A stretch of 56,490 nt of DNA from Alishewanella metallidurans (GTDB taxonomy: Bacteria; Pseudomonadota; Gammaproteobacteria; Enterobacterales; Alteromonadaceae). Below the pieces are notes generated by a model, which was given only the letters and a program-made list of their open reading frames with translations, was not told the DNA's origin and ran no database searches. Both the position numbers and the translations under genes were made by a program. This document shows positions 1 to 7,942 of the stretch, piece after piece (position 1 is the stretch's first letter; every line of letters starts with the position of its first letter). Where the stretch lies: assembly GCF_036983985.1 (NCBI RefSeq), contig NZ_JALAHQ010000007.1, positions 1 to 56,490 on the forward strand, read 5' to 3'.

Positions 1-1
1 T

Positions 2-77
2 TGGAGCGAGTAACGAGGTTCGAACTCGTGACCTCGACCTTGGCAAGGTCGCGCTCTACCAGCTGAGCTATACTCGC
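2..77 (-). tRNA. tRNA-Gly (anticodon GCC)
   Basis: Read on the minus strand, this 76-base stretch folds as a complete cloverleaf. It starts GCGAGTA, has the D-arm AGCTCAGCTGGTAGAGC, the anticodon loop TTGCCAA (anticodon GCC), a normal T-arm with GTTCGAAC, and an encoded 3' CCA. It follows pgsA on the same strand, which matches the E. coli order uvrY-uvrC-pgsA-glyW. It has its own strong promoter about 35 bases upstream, so it need not depend on read-through from pgsA. Any further tRNAs of the cluster would lie outside the window. Confidence 0.97.
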
Positions 78-110
78 GTTGTTATGACCATGTGCCCTAA
101 CACGAATCGC

Positions 111-138
111 ATTCTACTGTTTTAATTCAGCCAGTCAA
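111..138 (-). promoter_or_regulatory. Sigma70-type promoter for tRNA-Gly
   Basis: On the minus strand there is TTGACT, a 16-base spacer, then TAGAAT at 116-111, followed by GCG. The -10 box ends 33 bases before the tRNA 5' end. The near-consensus hexamers and the G/C-containing discriminator are typical of stable-RNA promoters. The assignment rests only on sequence match and position. Confidence 0.65.
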
Positions 139-211
139 TAATAAATTCTTGTTTTGCGTCTGACTGATTAAAATTTGACTGAGTTGTGTTAATAAGCAGC
201 AAAAATAAGGT

Positions 212-766
212 TTAATGCACCAAATCGCGCCATGCTGCTTTTAAATAACTCAACATCGACCACACAGTTAATACTGTCGCAATATAAAGCAATAGCATCC
301 CAGCCGGTGTAAACCAACTTACTAACCAATGCTCTGGGCGCCAAATAAGGCCAATTAATGCCAACATTTGCGCAATGGTTTTATATTTGCCTAAATTTGA
401 TACCGCTACATTAGCGCGCTTGCCAATTTCGGCCATCCATTCACGTAACGCTGATATCACAATTTCACGGCTAATCATAATAATAGCCGGTACCGTTACC
501 CACAGCGATTTACTATCTACAGCAATAATAACCAAGGCTACCGATACCATTACTTTATCCGCTACTGGGTCGAGAAACGCACCAAACGGAGTTGACTGTT
601 GAAGTTTGCGTGCCAAATAACCATCTAAGGCATCGGTAATGGCCGCTAACCAAAATGCAAATGCAGCCCAAAACCGCGCGTTCTCGTGGCCAGAATAAAA
701 ACACAGGATAAAAACCGGGATCAGAAATAATCGAAACAGGGTTAACAGATTGGGAATATTCCACAT
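212..766 (-). CDS. pgsA: CDP-diacylglycerol--glycerol-3-phosphate 3-phosphatidyltransferase
   Basis: This inner-membrane enzyme makes phosphatidylglycerophosphate from CDP-diacylglycerol and glycerol-3-phosphate, the committed step towards phosphatidylglycerol and cardiolipin. The 184-residue product has the usual family length and several hydrophobic helices. The CDP-alcohol phosphotransferase signature is complete: D45, D48-G49, A52-R53, G62, D66 and D70 fit DxxDGxxAR...GxxxDxxxD, whose four aspartates bind metal and CDP-lipid. The start is ATG. It lies 33 bases downstream of uvrC on the same strand and is followed by tRNA-Gly, the arrangement found in E. coli, so it is probably cotranscribed with uvrY-uvrC. 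Confidence 0.96.
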   Translation of the reverse strand: MWNIPNLLTLFRLFLIPVFILCFYSGHENARFWAAFAFWLAAITDALDGYLARKLQQSTPFGAFLDPVADKVMVSVALVIIAVDSKSLWVTVPAIIMISREIVISALREWMAEIGKRANVAVSNLGKYKTIAQMLALIGLIWRPEHWLVSWFTPAGMLLLYIATVLTVWSMLSYLKAAWRDLVH

Positions 767-799
767 CTTTTTATTCTCTACAGCATCTATGCCGCTATG

Positions 800-2617
800 C
801 TACTTGTTATGACAGGCTTGGTAAATCTTTTCCGCCTGCCCTTTTGATATACCTGGTACTGAACTCAGCTCAGTAATAGAGGCACGCATTACGCCCTGTA
901 AACCGCCAAGATACTGTAACAGCGCTTGGCGTCGTTTTTCACCGATGCCTTTAACCGACTCTAACGGGCTTTTAATTAACGCTTTACCTCGTTTATTACG
1001 ATGTCCGGTAATAGCAAAACGATGGGCTTCATCACGAATTTGTTGAATAAGATGTAAGGCTGGTGCATCTTCTGGCAAGTTAATACTACGGCCAGTTTGC
1101 GCCAGAATTAACGTTTCAAGACCAGGCTTTCTACTTGTGCCTTTAGCCACACCTATTAGTAATGGCATTTTACTGTGCGGCCACTGGCTAAATTGTTCTA
1201 TCGCAATATTAAGCTGACCTTGGCCACCATCAATAAAAATAATATCAGGTATTTTATCCGTGTCTTGCAACTTACTGTAACGCTTATCTAGCGCAAACTG
1301 CATCGCAGCGTAATCATCTCCACCTGTAATGCCGGTAACGTTGTAGCGGCGATACTCGGCTTTGTATGGTCCCTGCCCGTCAAACACCACACAAGATGCA
1401 ATTGTAGCCTGGCCCATAGTATGGCTAATATCAAAGCATTCCATACGATTTATTGGTTCTGTTAACTGCAATAATTGTTGCAATTGCTGGTACCTTAATA
1501 CCATTTTTTGCGCCAGTGACTTTTTATTCTCGCATGATAACTGTGCATTTTTTTGCGCCAAATTCAAATATTGCGCTTTTTCACCACGTTGGGCATAAGT
1601 AATTTTCACTTTTCGCCCAGCAACCTCGCTAATAGCTAAGGCAACCGCATCCAACTCAGGTAACGCTTGGGCTAGAACTATTTCACGCGGCATTTGCTGC
1701 GCGCCGTAGCCATCCAGATAAAACTGCAATAAAAATGCGCTTAAAATTTCGGTTTCTTCGGTATCAGCCGGTACCTTAGGAAAATAGGCCTTACTGCCTA
1801 GCACTTTTTGCTCACGGACAAATAATACATGTACAGCCGCCACGCCGTGCGAGTATGCAAAGCCAATAATGTCCATTTCATCGTGTTTACCACTAACGCT
1901 TTGCTGTTCTTGAATTTTCCGTAAGGCGATAATTTTATCGCGCAATTGCCCCGCCTGCTCAAACGCCAATTGCTCACTCGCTTTTGTCATCTGTTGCACC
2001 AGATCATCAAGTACTTGTTGATCCTTACCCTGCAAAAACAAACTGGCTAGTTTAACTTGCTGCTGATATTCCTCATCGGAAATTTTACCAACGCAAGGCG
2101 CCGAGCATAACTTTAATTGATACTGCAAACAGGGCCGAGTTCTCGCACGATAAAAACCGTCTTCGCATTGGCGAATAGGAAATATTTTTTGTAGGGTTTT
2201 TAAACTTTGCCACACCGCACCCGCATTAGGATAAGGGCCAAAATACTGACCGTCTATTTTACGCGGCCCGCGATGTGAGCTAATTCTTGGATGTTTATGC
2301 GCACTAATTAAAATATACGGGTACGACTTATCATCACGCAATAATACGTTATAGCGTGGTAAGAACTGCTTAATCAGGTTATTTTCTAGAATTAACGCTT
2401 CAGTTTCACTATTGGTTAATGTGTATTCTACCTGAGCTATCTGGTTTACTAACGAGCGGGTTTTTATGCTGTCGACATTAGCGCGAAAGTAACTGCTTAA
2501 CCTAGCACGAAGATCTTTAGCTTTACCGACATAAATAACCTGATCGGCGGTGTTTATCATGCGATAAACACCTGGCTGACGTGGTACCGATTTTAAAAAA
2601 CTTTTTGCATCAAACAT
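800..2617 (-). CDS. uvrC: UvrABC excinuclease subunit C
   Basis: UvrC makes both incisions during nucleotide excision repair, after UvrA and UvrB have located the lesion. The 605-residue protein has the family layout. An N-terminal GIY-YIG nuclease has GVY at 16-18 and YVG at 29-31 for the 3' cut. It is followed by a cysteine-rich linker, a UVR motif near residues 200-240 that contacts UvrB, an RNase H-like domain for the 5' cut (DISH and FIDGGQGQL segments), and a C-terminal helix-hairpin-helix pair (VKGIGEKRR and VPGISKGQA). Its ATG overlaps the TAA of uvrY by one base (TAATG), so translation is probably coupled. Confidence 0.97.
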   Translation of the reverse strand: MFDAKSFLKSVPRQPGVYRMINTADQVIYVGKAKDLRARLSSYFRANVDSIKTRSLVNQIAQVEYTLTNSETEALILENNLIKQFLPRYNVLLRDDKSYPYILISAHKHPRISSHRGPRKIDGQYFGPYPNAGAVWQSLKTLQKIFPIRQCEDGFYRARTRPCLQYQLKLCSAPCVGKISDEEYQQQVKLASLFLQGKDQQVLDDLVQQMTKASEQLAFEQAGQLRDKIIALRKIQEQQSVSGKHDEMDIIGFAYSHGVAAVHVLFVREQKVLGSKAYFPKVPADTEETEILSAFLLQFYLDGYGAQQMPREIVLAQALPELDAVALAISEVAGRKVKITYAQRGEKAQYLNLAQKNAQLSCENKKSLAQKMVLRYQQLQQLLQLTEPINRMECFDISHTMGQATIASCVVFDGQGPYKAEYRRYNVTGITGGDDYAAMQFALDKRYSKLQDTDKIPDIIFIDGGQGQLNIAIEQFSQWPHSKMPLLIGVAKGTSRKPGLETLILAQTGRSINLPEDAPALHLIQQIRDEAHRFAITGHRNKRGKALIKSPLESVKGIGEKRRQALLQYLGGLQGVMRASITELSSVPGISKGQAEKIYQACHNK

Positions 2618-3261
2618 TAGGCTTTAGCGATATCTATCATACCGTGGCGCAGCGCCAAGTGGGTTAGTTCCACATCACCACTAATAGCCAGCTTCTCAAA
2701 CATACGATAACGATACGAGTTAACAGTTTTGGCACTAACGCTGAGCTGTTCAGCAATATCAGTGACTTTTTGTCCTTGCGTAATCATCATCATAATTTGC
2801 AATTCACGATCAGATAAATCATCAAATGGATTTTGACTTTGATTATTAACCTTACTCAAGGCCATTTTTTGCGCAACTTCATCCGATATATGCCGCACAC
2901 CGCTATATACTTTACGGATCGCAGACACCATTTCACGCGGTGGTGAGTTTTTAGAAATAAAGCCGGCCGCACCGAGCTGCATTACCTTTGTTGGTACAGG
3001 TTCTTCGCAAGACACTGACAAGGCCAATATTTTTATATCTGGACAATACTGTAAAATACGTTTTGTTGCTGTCATACCGCCCATACCGGGCATATTCATA
3101 TCCATCAACACGACATCGGGTTCGTGTTGACGACAAAATTGTAAAGCTTCTTCACCAGAGCCAGCTTCGCCTATCACCTTGATACCGCGCTCATCCATTA
3201 GTATGCGACTGATCCCAGTACGTACAAGCTCGTGATCATCAACTAACAAAATGTTAATCAA
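2617..3261 (-). CDS. uvrY: BarA/UvrY (GacA-type) response regulator
   Basis: This is a NarL/GacA-class transcription factor, expected to be phosphorylated by a BarA/GacS hybrid kinase and to activate Csr/Rsm small RNA genes. The 214-residue product has a receiver domain with the acidic pair D8-D9, phospho-acceptor D54 (in VLMDMNMPG) and K104. A LuxR-type helix-turn-helix spans about 148-192. The first codon is TTG, behind a GGAGAG Shine-Dalgarno sequence; from memory, E. coli uvrY also uses a TTG start. It is the first gene of the uvrY-uvrC-pgsA set. The partner kinase is not in this window. Confidence 0.95.
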   Translation of the reverse strand: MINILLVDDHELVRTGISRILMDERGIKVIGEAGSGEEALQFCRQHEPDVVLMDMNMPGMGGMTATKRILQYCPDIKILALSVSCEEPVPTKVMQLGAAGFISKNSPPREMVSAIRKVYSGVRHISDEVAQKMALSKVNNQSQNPFDDLSDRELQIMMMITQGQKVTDIAEQLSVSAKTVNSYRYRMFEKLAISGDVELTHLALRHGMIDIAKA

Positions 3262-3461
3262 TTTCGTCTCTCCGCTTCACTGGATATTATAATTATTTAT
3301 TTAGCATCACTGAGCATAAAACCCGCAGCTAATACGCCGATACGCTATTTTTATTACCGGTTAGAGCTTAGTGTGCCAGAAAGACAAATATTATTAAACA
3401 ACTGAATTTTATTATGAGGTTAATATTTTGTAGATTTAAGCAGATGAAATGAGAGTGTAAG

Positions 3462-3552
3462 TGGCGGAGGAGGAGAGATTCGAACTCTCGATGGGCTACT
3501 AACCCACGCCGGTTTTCAAGACCGGTGCATTCAACCACTCTGCCACCCCTCC
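3462..3552 (-). tRNA. tRNA-Ser (anticodon UGA), copy 1
   Basis: The minus strand gives a 91-base class II tRNA. It has a GGAGGGG acceptor arm, the anticodon loop CTTGAAA (TGA), a long variable arm (GTGGGTTAGTAGCCCATC region), the T-arm GTTCGAAT and an encoded CCA. It is identical to the gene at 3741-3831; the exact match extends one base further at the 5' end. It has its own near-consensus promoter, because a terminator separates it from the upstream copy. Confidence 0.97.
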
Positions 3553-3566
3553 GCGTTACAGGGCGC

Positions 3567-3595
3567 ATATTAAAAACTGTCTGCAACTTTGTAAA
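3567..3595 (-). promoter_or_regulatory. Promoter for tRNA-Ser copy 1
   Basis: The minus strand reads TTTACA (3595-3590), a 17-base spacer, then TAATAT (3572-3567) followed by GCGCCC. Spacing is ideal, and the GC-rich discriminator is the kind seen at stringently controlled stable-RNA promoters. The tRNA 5' end lies 15 bases beyond the -10 box. Confidence 0.65.
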
Positions 3596-3710
3596 GTGCT
3601 TTTTTATGTTTTTTGCCTGTTTGCTTAGTTAATCAACAACTAAGCCATTATTTAGACAATGAAACTAACAGATGTGTCTGTTAACTAAATAATAGGCTTT
3701 ATTTTGGATA

Positions 3711-3736
3711 CAAAAAAACCACTTAAAAAAGTGGCT
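3711..3736 (-). terminator. Rho-independent terminator after tRNA-Ser copy 2
   Basis: On the minus strand the sequence CCACTTTTTTAAGTGG forms a short hairpin followed at once by seven T residues. It lies five bases past the 3' end of the upstream tRNA-Ser gene and before the second copy, so the two genes are probably separate transcription units. Confidence 0.7.
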
Positions 3737-3740
3737 TTAA

Positions 3741-3831
3741 TGGCGGAGGAGGAGAGATTCGAACTCTCGATGGGCTACTAACCCACGCCGGTTTTCAAGA
3801 CCGGTGCATTCAACCACTCTGCCACCCCTCC
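3741..3831 (-). tRNA. tRNA-Ser (anticodon UGA), copy 2
   Basis: This is a second 91-base class II tRNA-Ser, identical to the copy at 3462-3552 and in the same orientation. The anticodon is TGA, the variable arm is long and CCA is encoded. The flanks differ completely on both sides, so the repeat covers little more than the tRNA itself. A -10-like TATTAT followed by GCGGCG lies just upstream on the minus strand, which would give it its own promoter, though the -35 is weak. Confidence 0.97.
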
Positions 3832-3994
3832 GACGCCGCGTATAATAGTCAGTTCATCAATTAAAAGAAAGTACTAAGTAAAAATAAATATGCTTAATCT
3901 TAAATTGTACTGTTAAGAGCTGGTCTGGATGAAACTAACTGCGTATAATATCGGTCAAATGCGTCACTAAAACTTTGTATTAGGAGAAAATTTT

Positions 3995-4663
3995 ATGTCA
4001 TACAGAGAAACCTCTACGTTAGGTACTGCCGGACGCAGTATTGAAATTAATAAAGTATTGCGTAACACCTACTTTTTACTGGCTATCACTTTGGTACTAA
4101 GCACAGTTACCGCAGGCATCGCAATGGCGATGAATATGTCACAAACGATGTCGCTAGTTTTTTTTGTTGCTGCTTTTATTATGCTGTTTGTTGTTAATAA
4201 AAAAGCCGATTCAGCCAGTGGGATTTTTTGGGTGTTTGCTTTTACCGGTGCAATGGGCGCGTCAATTGGCCCAATGCTTAACTATTATGCAGGTATGGCG
4301 AACGGTCCAACATTAATTATGCAAGCGCTAGGTGGTACTGCGTTAATCTTCTTTAGCCTGTCAGCTTATGCGCTAACTACACGTAAAGACTTCTCTTTTA
4401 TGGGTGGTTTTTTAATGGTTGGCTTAATTGTGATGTTAGTTGCCGCCATAGCGAATATTTTCTTTGCAATTCCAGCGTTAAGCTTAGCCATTAGTGCTGG
4501 CATTATCTTACTAATGTCAGGCTTTATTTTATTCGACACTAGCCGCATTATCTCTGGCGGCGAAACCAACTATATTCGCGCTACGGTAAGCTTATACTTA
4601 AATGTGTTCAACATTTTTGTCAGCTTACTGCGTTTATTAGGCGTATTTGGTGGTGATGATTAA
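3995..4663 (+). CDS. yccA: Bax inhibitor-1/YccA family membrane protein
   Basis: The 222-residue product is almost entirely hydrophobic after a short polar N-terminus (about 1-25), with roughly seven transmembrane helices and a late FDTSRIISGG segment characteristic of the Bax inhibitor-1/YccA family. E. coli YccA (219 residues) is a substrate and modulator of the FtsH protease and protects SecY from degradation; the same role here is inference. The ATG has an AGGAGA ribosome-binding site. A TATAAT box at 3944-3949 is a possible promoter element, but its -35 is poor. The gene ends before a strong terminator and is followed by the tus genes; in E. coli yccA also neighbours tusE. Confidence 0.9.
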   Translation: MSYRETSTLGTAGRSIEINKVLRNTYFLLAITLVLSTVTAGIAMAMNMSQTMSLVFFVAAFIMLFVVNKKADSASGIFWVFAFTGAMGASIGPMLNYYAGMANGPTLIMQALGGTALIFFSLSAYALTTRKDFSFMGGFLMVGLIVMLVAAIANIFFAIPALSLAISAGIILLMSGFILFDTSRIISGGETNYIRATVSLYLNVFNIFVSLLRLLGVFGGDD

Positions 4664-4709
4664 ACTAAAGCTGCGCCGCAACACTATGCCTGTTTAAACT
4701 AATTAGTTA

Positions 4710-4737
4710 AAATGCCCCGCCTGTCGGGGCATTTTTA
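4710..4737 (+). terminator. Rho-independent terminator after yccA
   Basis: ATGCCCCGCCTGTCGGGGCAT forms a GC-rich hairpin followed by TTTTTATTT. It lies 50 bases past the yccA stop and just before tusD. It also shows that a reading frame opening inside the hairpin at 4712 is not the real tusD start. Confidence 0.85.
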
Positions 4738-4750
4738 TTTAAGGGCTACT

Positions 4751-5113
4751 ATGACTCGCTTTGGTTTATTACTTACGTCCAATGGTTTTGCCAACCAGAG
4801 CTTAGCCAGTGCGCTGCTATTTGCGCAAACGGCTATAGCTAACCAACATAGTATCGAACATATTTTTCTGTATCAGGATGCGGTATGTTGCGCTGCCAGC
4901 CATATTGATTTACCCACTGACGAACCCGACTTAAGTAGCGAATTAGCGCTATTTTGCCAGAGACACAGTATCCCGTTATTATTTTGTATTACCGCAGCTG
5001 AAAAACGCGGCGTAGTTGGCCCGTCGCTGCCAGCCCGCAACGGTTATATTGCAGCGGGTTTAGCCGAGTTTGCTATGCGCCAAGCCAATATTGATAAGTT
5101 GGTACAGTTCTAA
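4751..5113 (+). CDS. tusD: Sulfurtransferase complex subunit TusD
   Basis: TusD takes persulfide sulfur from TusA and passes it through the TusBCD hexamer to TusE, for 2-thiolation of wobble U34 in tRNA-Lys, -Glu and -Gln by MnmA. The 120-residue product (E. coli TusD has 128) has the DsrE-like fold. Cysteine 79 in LLFCITAAEKRGVV lies where the catalytic Cys78 of E. coli TusD is found. I chose the ATG at 4751, because the longer frame starts within the preceding terminator. The stop overlaps the next start as TAATG. This is the first gene of tusDCBE. Confidence 0.92.
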   Translation: MTRFGLLLTSNGFANQSLASALLFAQTAIANQHSIEHIFLYQDAVCCAASHIDLPTDEPDLSSELALFCQRHSIPLLFCITAAEKRGVVGPSLPARNGYIAAGLAEFAMRQANIDKLVQF

Positions 5114-5469
5114 TGCGTAATATTTTAGTACTTCAGCGCCATAGCCCTTTTAGCTCTAGCAACGGGCGTGAGGCGCTAGACATGGCTCTAGCACTGGCGG
5201 CAGTTGAGTACAGTGTTAGCCTATTGTTTTGTGCCGATGCGGTATTTCAACTATTACCCATAGTAGAGCACGCCGACTTTAAGCTAAAAATATACCCACG
5301 TAGTTTTAAGTTATTTAATTTATATGACATTGAGCAGGTGTATGTGTGTCAGCAATCATTAAGCGAACGCGGTATTAGCCTAAGCCAGCTTAGTATTTCG
5401 GTAACTGCGCTAAATAAAGATGAAATACAACACGTGCTTAGTTCACAGCATCAAATTATAAGTAGTTAA
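5113..5469 (+). CDS. tusC: Sulfurtransferase complex subunit TusC
   Basis: TusC is a structural DsrE/DsrF-fold subunit of the TusBCD complex. The 118-residue product matches the family length (E. coli 119) and shows the family's N-terminal pattern of short hydrophobic strand, RHSPF, then SSNGREALDMALA. It starts at the ATG of the TAATG junction with tusD and stops directly against the tusB ATG. The tight packing supports a fixed-stoichiometry operon. Confidence 0.9.
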   Translation: MRNILVLQRHSPFSSSNGREALDMALALAAVEYSVSLLFCADAVFQLLPIVEHADFKLKIYPRSFKLFNLYDIEQVYVCQQSLSERGISLSQLSISVTALNKDEIQHVLSSQHQIISS

Positions 5470-5736
5470 ATGAAACTGATCAGTTTAATTTCCCCCACCC
5501 TAACGCCTGAACTTAACCGGGTTTGTCAGGCCAGCGATGCCATTTTACTGCGACAAGATGCGGTATATTTGTGCTTACGTAACGATATTACTTGGCCAAC
5601 CAACCAGCTATTTGTCTTAGAGCACGATATAAACGTACGGCAACTTAAACCAACAACACCTTTTACAATAATAGATAATGAACGCTGGGTAGATTTATGT
5701 GCCAGCGCAGAGCAAAATTTGCTATGGCAGAATTAA
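5470..5736 (+). CDS. tusB: Sulfurtransferase complex subunit TusB
   Basis: This is the third TusBCD subunit, 88 residues here against 95 in E. coli. The N-terminus is a hydrophobic strand followed by the conserved SDAILLRQDAVY segment typical of TusB/DsrH. It abuts tusC with no gap, and its last four codons overlap the start of tusE. Assignment rests on sequence pattern, size and operon position. Confidence 0.88.
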   Translation: MKLISLISPTLTPELNRVCQASDAILLRQDAVYLCLRNDITWPTNQLFVLEHDINVRQLKPTTPFTIIDNERWVDLCASAEQNLLWQN

Positions 5737-6059
5737 AAGTTAACGGTAGCCTATTCGCGCTTGATAAGCATGGTTATCTGGCCGATCTATCGGTATGGAA
5801 TGAACCTGTGGCACTGGCTTTTGCGGAGCAGGAAAATATTCAGTTAACGCCGGCACATTGGGAAGTGGTACATTTTGTCCGCGCGTTTTATTTAGAGTTT
5901 AATACCTCGCCGGCAATGCGCATTTTAGTGAAAGCGATGGCGCAGCAATTAGGCGCAGATAAAGGTAATAGTAAATATTTGTTTATGCTGTTTCCACAAG
6001 GGCCGGCCAAACAAGCGACGCGCATTGCCGGTTTGCCTAAACCCGCTAAATGCTTATGA
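5724..6059 (+). CDS. tusE: TusE/DsrC-family sulfurtransferase
   Basis: TusE accepts sulfur from TusD and delivers it to MnmA on tRNA. The 111-residue product ends GLPKPAKCL, with the conserved penultimate cysteine that carries the persulfide in TusE and DsrC. The upstream second cysteine of true DsrC is absent, which favours TusE. I chose the ATG at 5724 (MAELKVNGS), which overlaps tusB by 13 bases; a longer frame from 5697 adds nine unconserved residues. In E. coli tusE lies apart from tusBCD; here all four genes are contiguous. Its last six bases overlap the end of a small minus-strand gene. Confidence 0.92.
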   Translation: MAELKVNGSLFALDKHGYLADLSVWNEPVALAFAEQENIQLTPAHWEVVHFVRAFYLEFNTSPAMRILVKAMAQQLGADKGNSKYLFMLFPQGPAKQATRIAGLPKPAKCL

Positions 6060-6206
6060 GCCGGCAAAGGCGTCTTTAAGAATACTGATTATTGATTCAA
6101 GTGTAACAATAGCAAACACGGCAACAATGCCAATAATTATGGCTAAGTAGATCCCCCGCATTAACGCTTTGTTTTTTTGTTTAGCTGTTTTACCACGTTT
6201 TGCCAT
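6054..6206 (-). CDS. Small single-span membrane protein, 50 residues
   Basis: I do not recognise this gene. On the minus strand an ATG with AAGGA upstream opens a 50-codon frame. The product begins MAKRGKTAKQKNKALMRG, a strongly basic start, followed by one hydrophobic helix of about 20 residues (about 19-39) and a short acidic-ended tail finishing DAFAGS. The positive-inside rule predicts a cytoplasmic N-terminus. Its TAA overlaps the tail of tusE by six bases, end to end. The good ribosome-binding site, the plausible topology and its fill of an otherwise empty gap argue for a real gene. Conservation cannot be judged here. Confidence 0.6.
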   Translation of the reverse strand: MAKRGKTAKQKNKALMRGIYLAIIIGIVAVFAIVTLESIISILKDAFAGS

Positions 6207-6272
6207 CTGTGCTTGTCCTTGCTAGGCGTAGCTTGGTGCCCATTAAACACCAAAGCCTGCCTGTAATTGGGC

Positions 6273-7562
6273 TTATCCTATTTTTTCTACGCCACCCATA
6301 TAACTACGTAATACTTGTGGTACTTCTATGCTGCCATCTGCTTGCTGATAATTTTCTAAAACCGCCACTAACGTACGGCCAACAGCCAACGCAGAACCAT
6401 TTAGTGTATGAATAAGCTCGGGCTTTTTCATATCATTACTTTTATAACGTGCTTGCATCCGACGCGCCTGAAAATCACCCATATTGCTGCAAGACGAAAT
6501 TTCACGATAGGTGTTTTGTGCCGGTAGCCATACTTCTAAATCATAGGTTTTGCTTGAGCCAAAGCCCATATCGCCAGTACACAGCAACATTACGCGATAC
6601 GGTAAGCCTAAGAGTTGTAATACTTTCTCTGCGTGGCCAGTTAGCTCTTCAAGCGCTTGCATTGACTGCTCTGGATGCACCATCTGCACTAGCTCTACTT
6701 TATCAAACTGATGCTGACGAATTAAACCACGAGTATCGCGACCGTAAGAGCCCGCTTCACTTCTAAAACACGGTGTGTGGGCAGTATATTTTACCGGCAA
6801 CTGGCTAGCGTCAAAAATAGTGTCTCGCGCTAAGTTTGTTACTGGCACTTCAGCGGTAGGAATAAGCGCCATACCCTGGCCTTCTTCTGTCGCAGGTTTG
6901 GTATGAAATAAATCGGCGCCAAACTTAGGTAGCTGGCCGGTGCCATATAGGCTGGCATGGTTAACTAAATAAGGCACATACAGCTCGGTGTAACCATGTT
7001 CATTGGTGTGTAAATCGAGCATAAACTGAGTTAATGCGCGGTGTAGCTTGGCTATTTGGCCACGCATTACCACAAAACGTGAACCGGCAATTTTAACCGC
7101 ACTTTCAAAGTCGATACCGTTATCTAACGCTTCACCTAATGCAACGTGGTCTTTAATGTCAAAATCAAACTGACGCGCAGTACCAAAACGACGTACTTCT
7201 AGGTTTTCAGTTTCATCTTTGCCTACAGGAACAGCCGCATCCGGTAAATTAGGTACTGACAGCGCAATGTGCTCTACATCGGCTAATACTGCATCTAACT
7301 TTAGCTTGGCTGCATCAAGTTGTGCGCCTAAGCCATCAACTTCAGCTAATAGCGGCGTAATATCTTCGCCGCGCCCTTTTGCCTGGCCAATCACTTTTGA
7401 TTTAGTATTGCGTAAATTTTGCAGCTCTTGGGTTTCTACCTGTAGCTGGCGACGCTGCTCTTCTAATTCAGTTAAGCGCGCAACATCTAATACAAAGCCG
7501 CGCTGTGCTAAACGGGCTGCAGTTTCTGGTAATTCATTACGTAAAAATTTAGGATCTAACAT
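6273..7562 (-). CDS. serS: Serine--tRNA ligase
   Basis: SerS charges tRNA-Ser (two copies lie nearby) and tRNA-Sec. The 429-residue protein has the family architecture: an N-terminal coiled-coil arm at about 30-100 that grips the long variable arm of tRNA-Ser, then a class II catalytic core. Motif 2 is visible as FRSE at 266-269 with the following loop GSYGRDTRG. Motif 3 is GSALAVGRTL from 389. The ATG is followed upstream by crcB with only five bases between. This is the last gene of the lrp-ftsK-lolA-rarA-crcB-serS run, matching E. coli order apart from the inserted crcB. Confidence 0.97.
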   Translation of the reverse strand: MLDPKFLRNELPETAARLAQRGFVLDVARLTELEEQRRQLQVETQELQNLRNTKSKVIGQAKGRGEDITPLLAEVDGLGAQLDAAKLKLDAVLADVEHIALSVPNLPDAAVPVGKDETENLEVRRFGTARQFDFDIKDHVALGEALDNGIDFESAVKIAGSRFVVMRGQIAKLHRALTQFMLDLHTNEHGYTELYVPYLVNHASLYGTGQLPKFGADLFHTKPATEEGQGMALIPTAEVPVTNLARDTIFDASQLPVKYTAHTPCFRSEAGSYGRDTRGLIRQHQFDKVELVQMVHPEQSMQALEELTGHAEKVLQLLGLPYRVMLLCTGDMGFGSSKTYDLEVWLPAQNTYREISSCSNMGDFQARRMQARYKSNDMKKPELIHTLNGSALAVGRTLVAVLENYQQADGSIEVPQVLRSYMGGVEKIG

Positions 7563-7567
7563 AGTAT

Positions 7568-7942
7568 TTATTTCATTGAACCAAGTTTAAGCCCGAACCA
7601 GGCAAGCGTTATACATAACAACACATTTAACAATACGTTGGCGATTGCTTTTAGCCAGTCGCCTTGCTGTAACAGCAAAACAGTATCCAGCGAAAAAGTT
7701 GAAAAAGTAGTAAATGCACCAATAAAACCTATCGTCAGCAAGGCACGCCATGGCGATGCTGACAGTGTTTCACTAAGGATGAGTGCATACAACAGCCCTA
7801 GCGTAAAAGAGCCCAGAATATTAACCAGCAATGTGCCAAAAGGGAATGCTCTACCTAGAATATTCAGCGTTAATTCGTTACAAAAGTGTCGTAAACAAGC
7901 GCCTAGCGCACCGCCCATTGCGATAGCTAAATAGGTTGGCAT
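7568..7942 (-). CDS. crcB: Fluoride ion channel CrcB/Fluc
   Basis: This is a small inner-membrane channel that exports fluoride by passive electrodiffusion and works as an antiparallel dual-topology dimer. The 124-residue product has four hydrophobic helices and the family signatures GGALGACLRH (10-19), GTLLVNILGSFTLG (36-49) and the TTFSTFS pore motif (78-84). The start ATG overlaps the rarA stop as TAATG. I saw no fluoride riboswitch, as expected for a gene inside an operon. A single copy suggests a homodimeric channel. Confidence 0.94.
   Translation of the reverse strand: MPTYLAIAMGGALGACLRHFCNELTLNILGRAFPFGTLLVNILGSFTLGLLYALILSETLSASPWRALLTIGFIGAFTTFSTFSLDTVLLLQQGDWLKAIANVLLNVLLCITLAWFGLKLGSMK

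Noticed and set aside
3368..3586. 72-residue minus-strand frame across tRNA-Ser copy 1
   Set aside because: It translates through a complete tRNA gene and its promoter, and the product shows no recognisable pattern.
4712..4750. Upstream extension of tusD
   Set aside because: The extra start lies inside the yccA terminator hairpin; the ATG at 4751 gives the normal TusD N-terminus.
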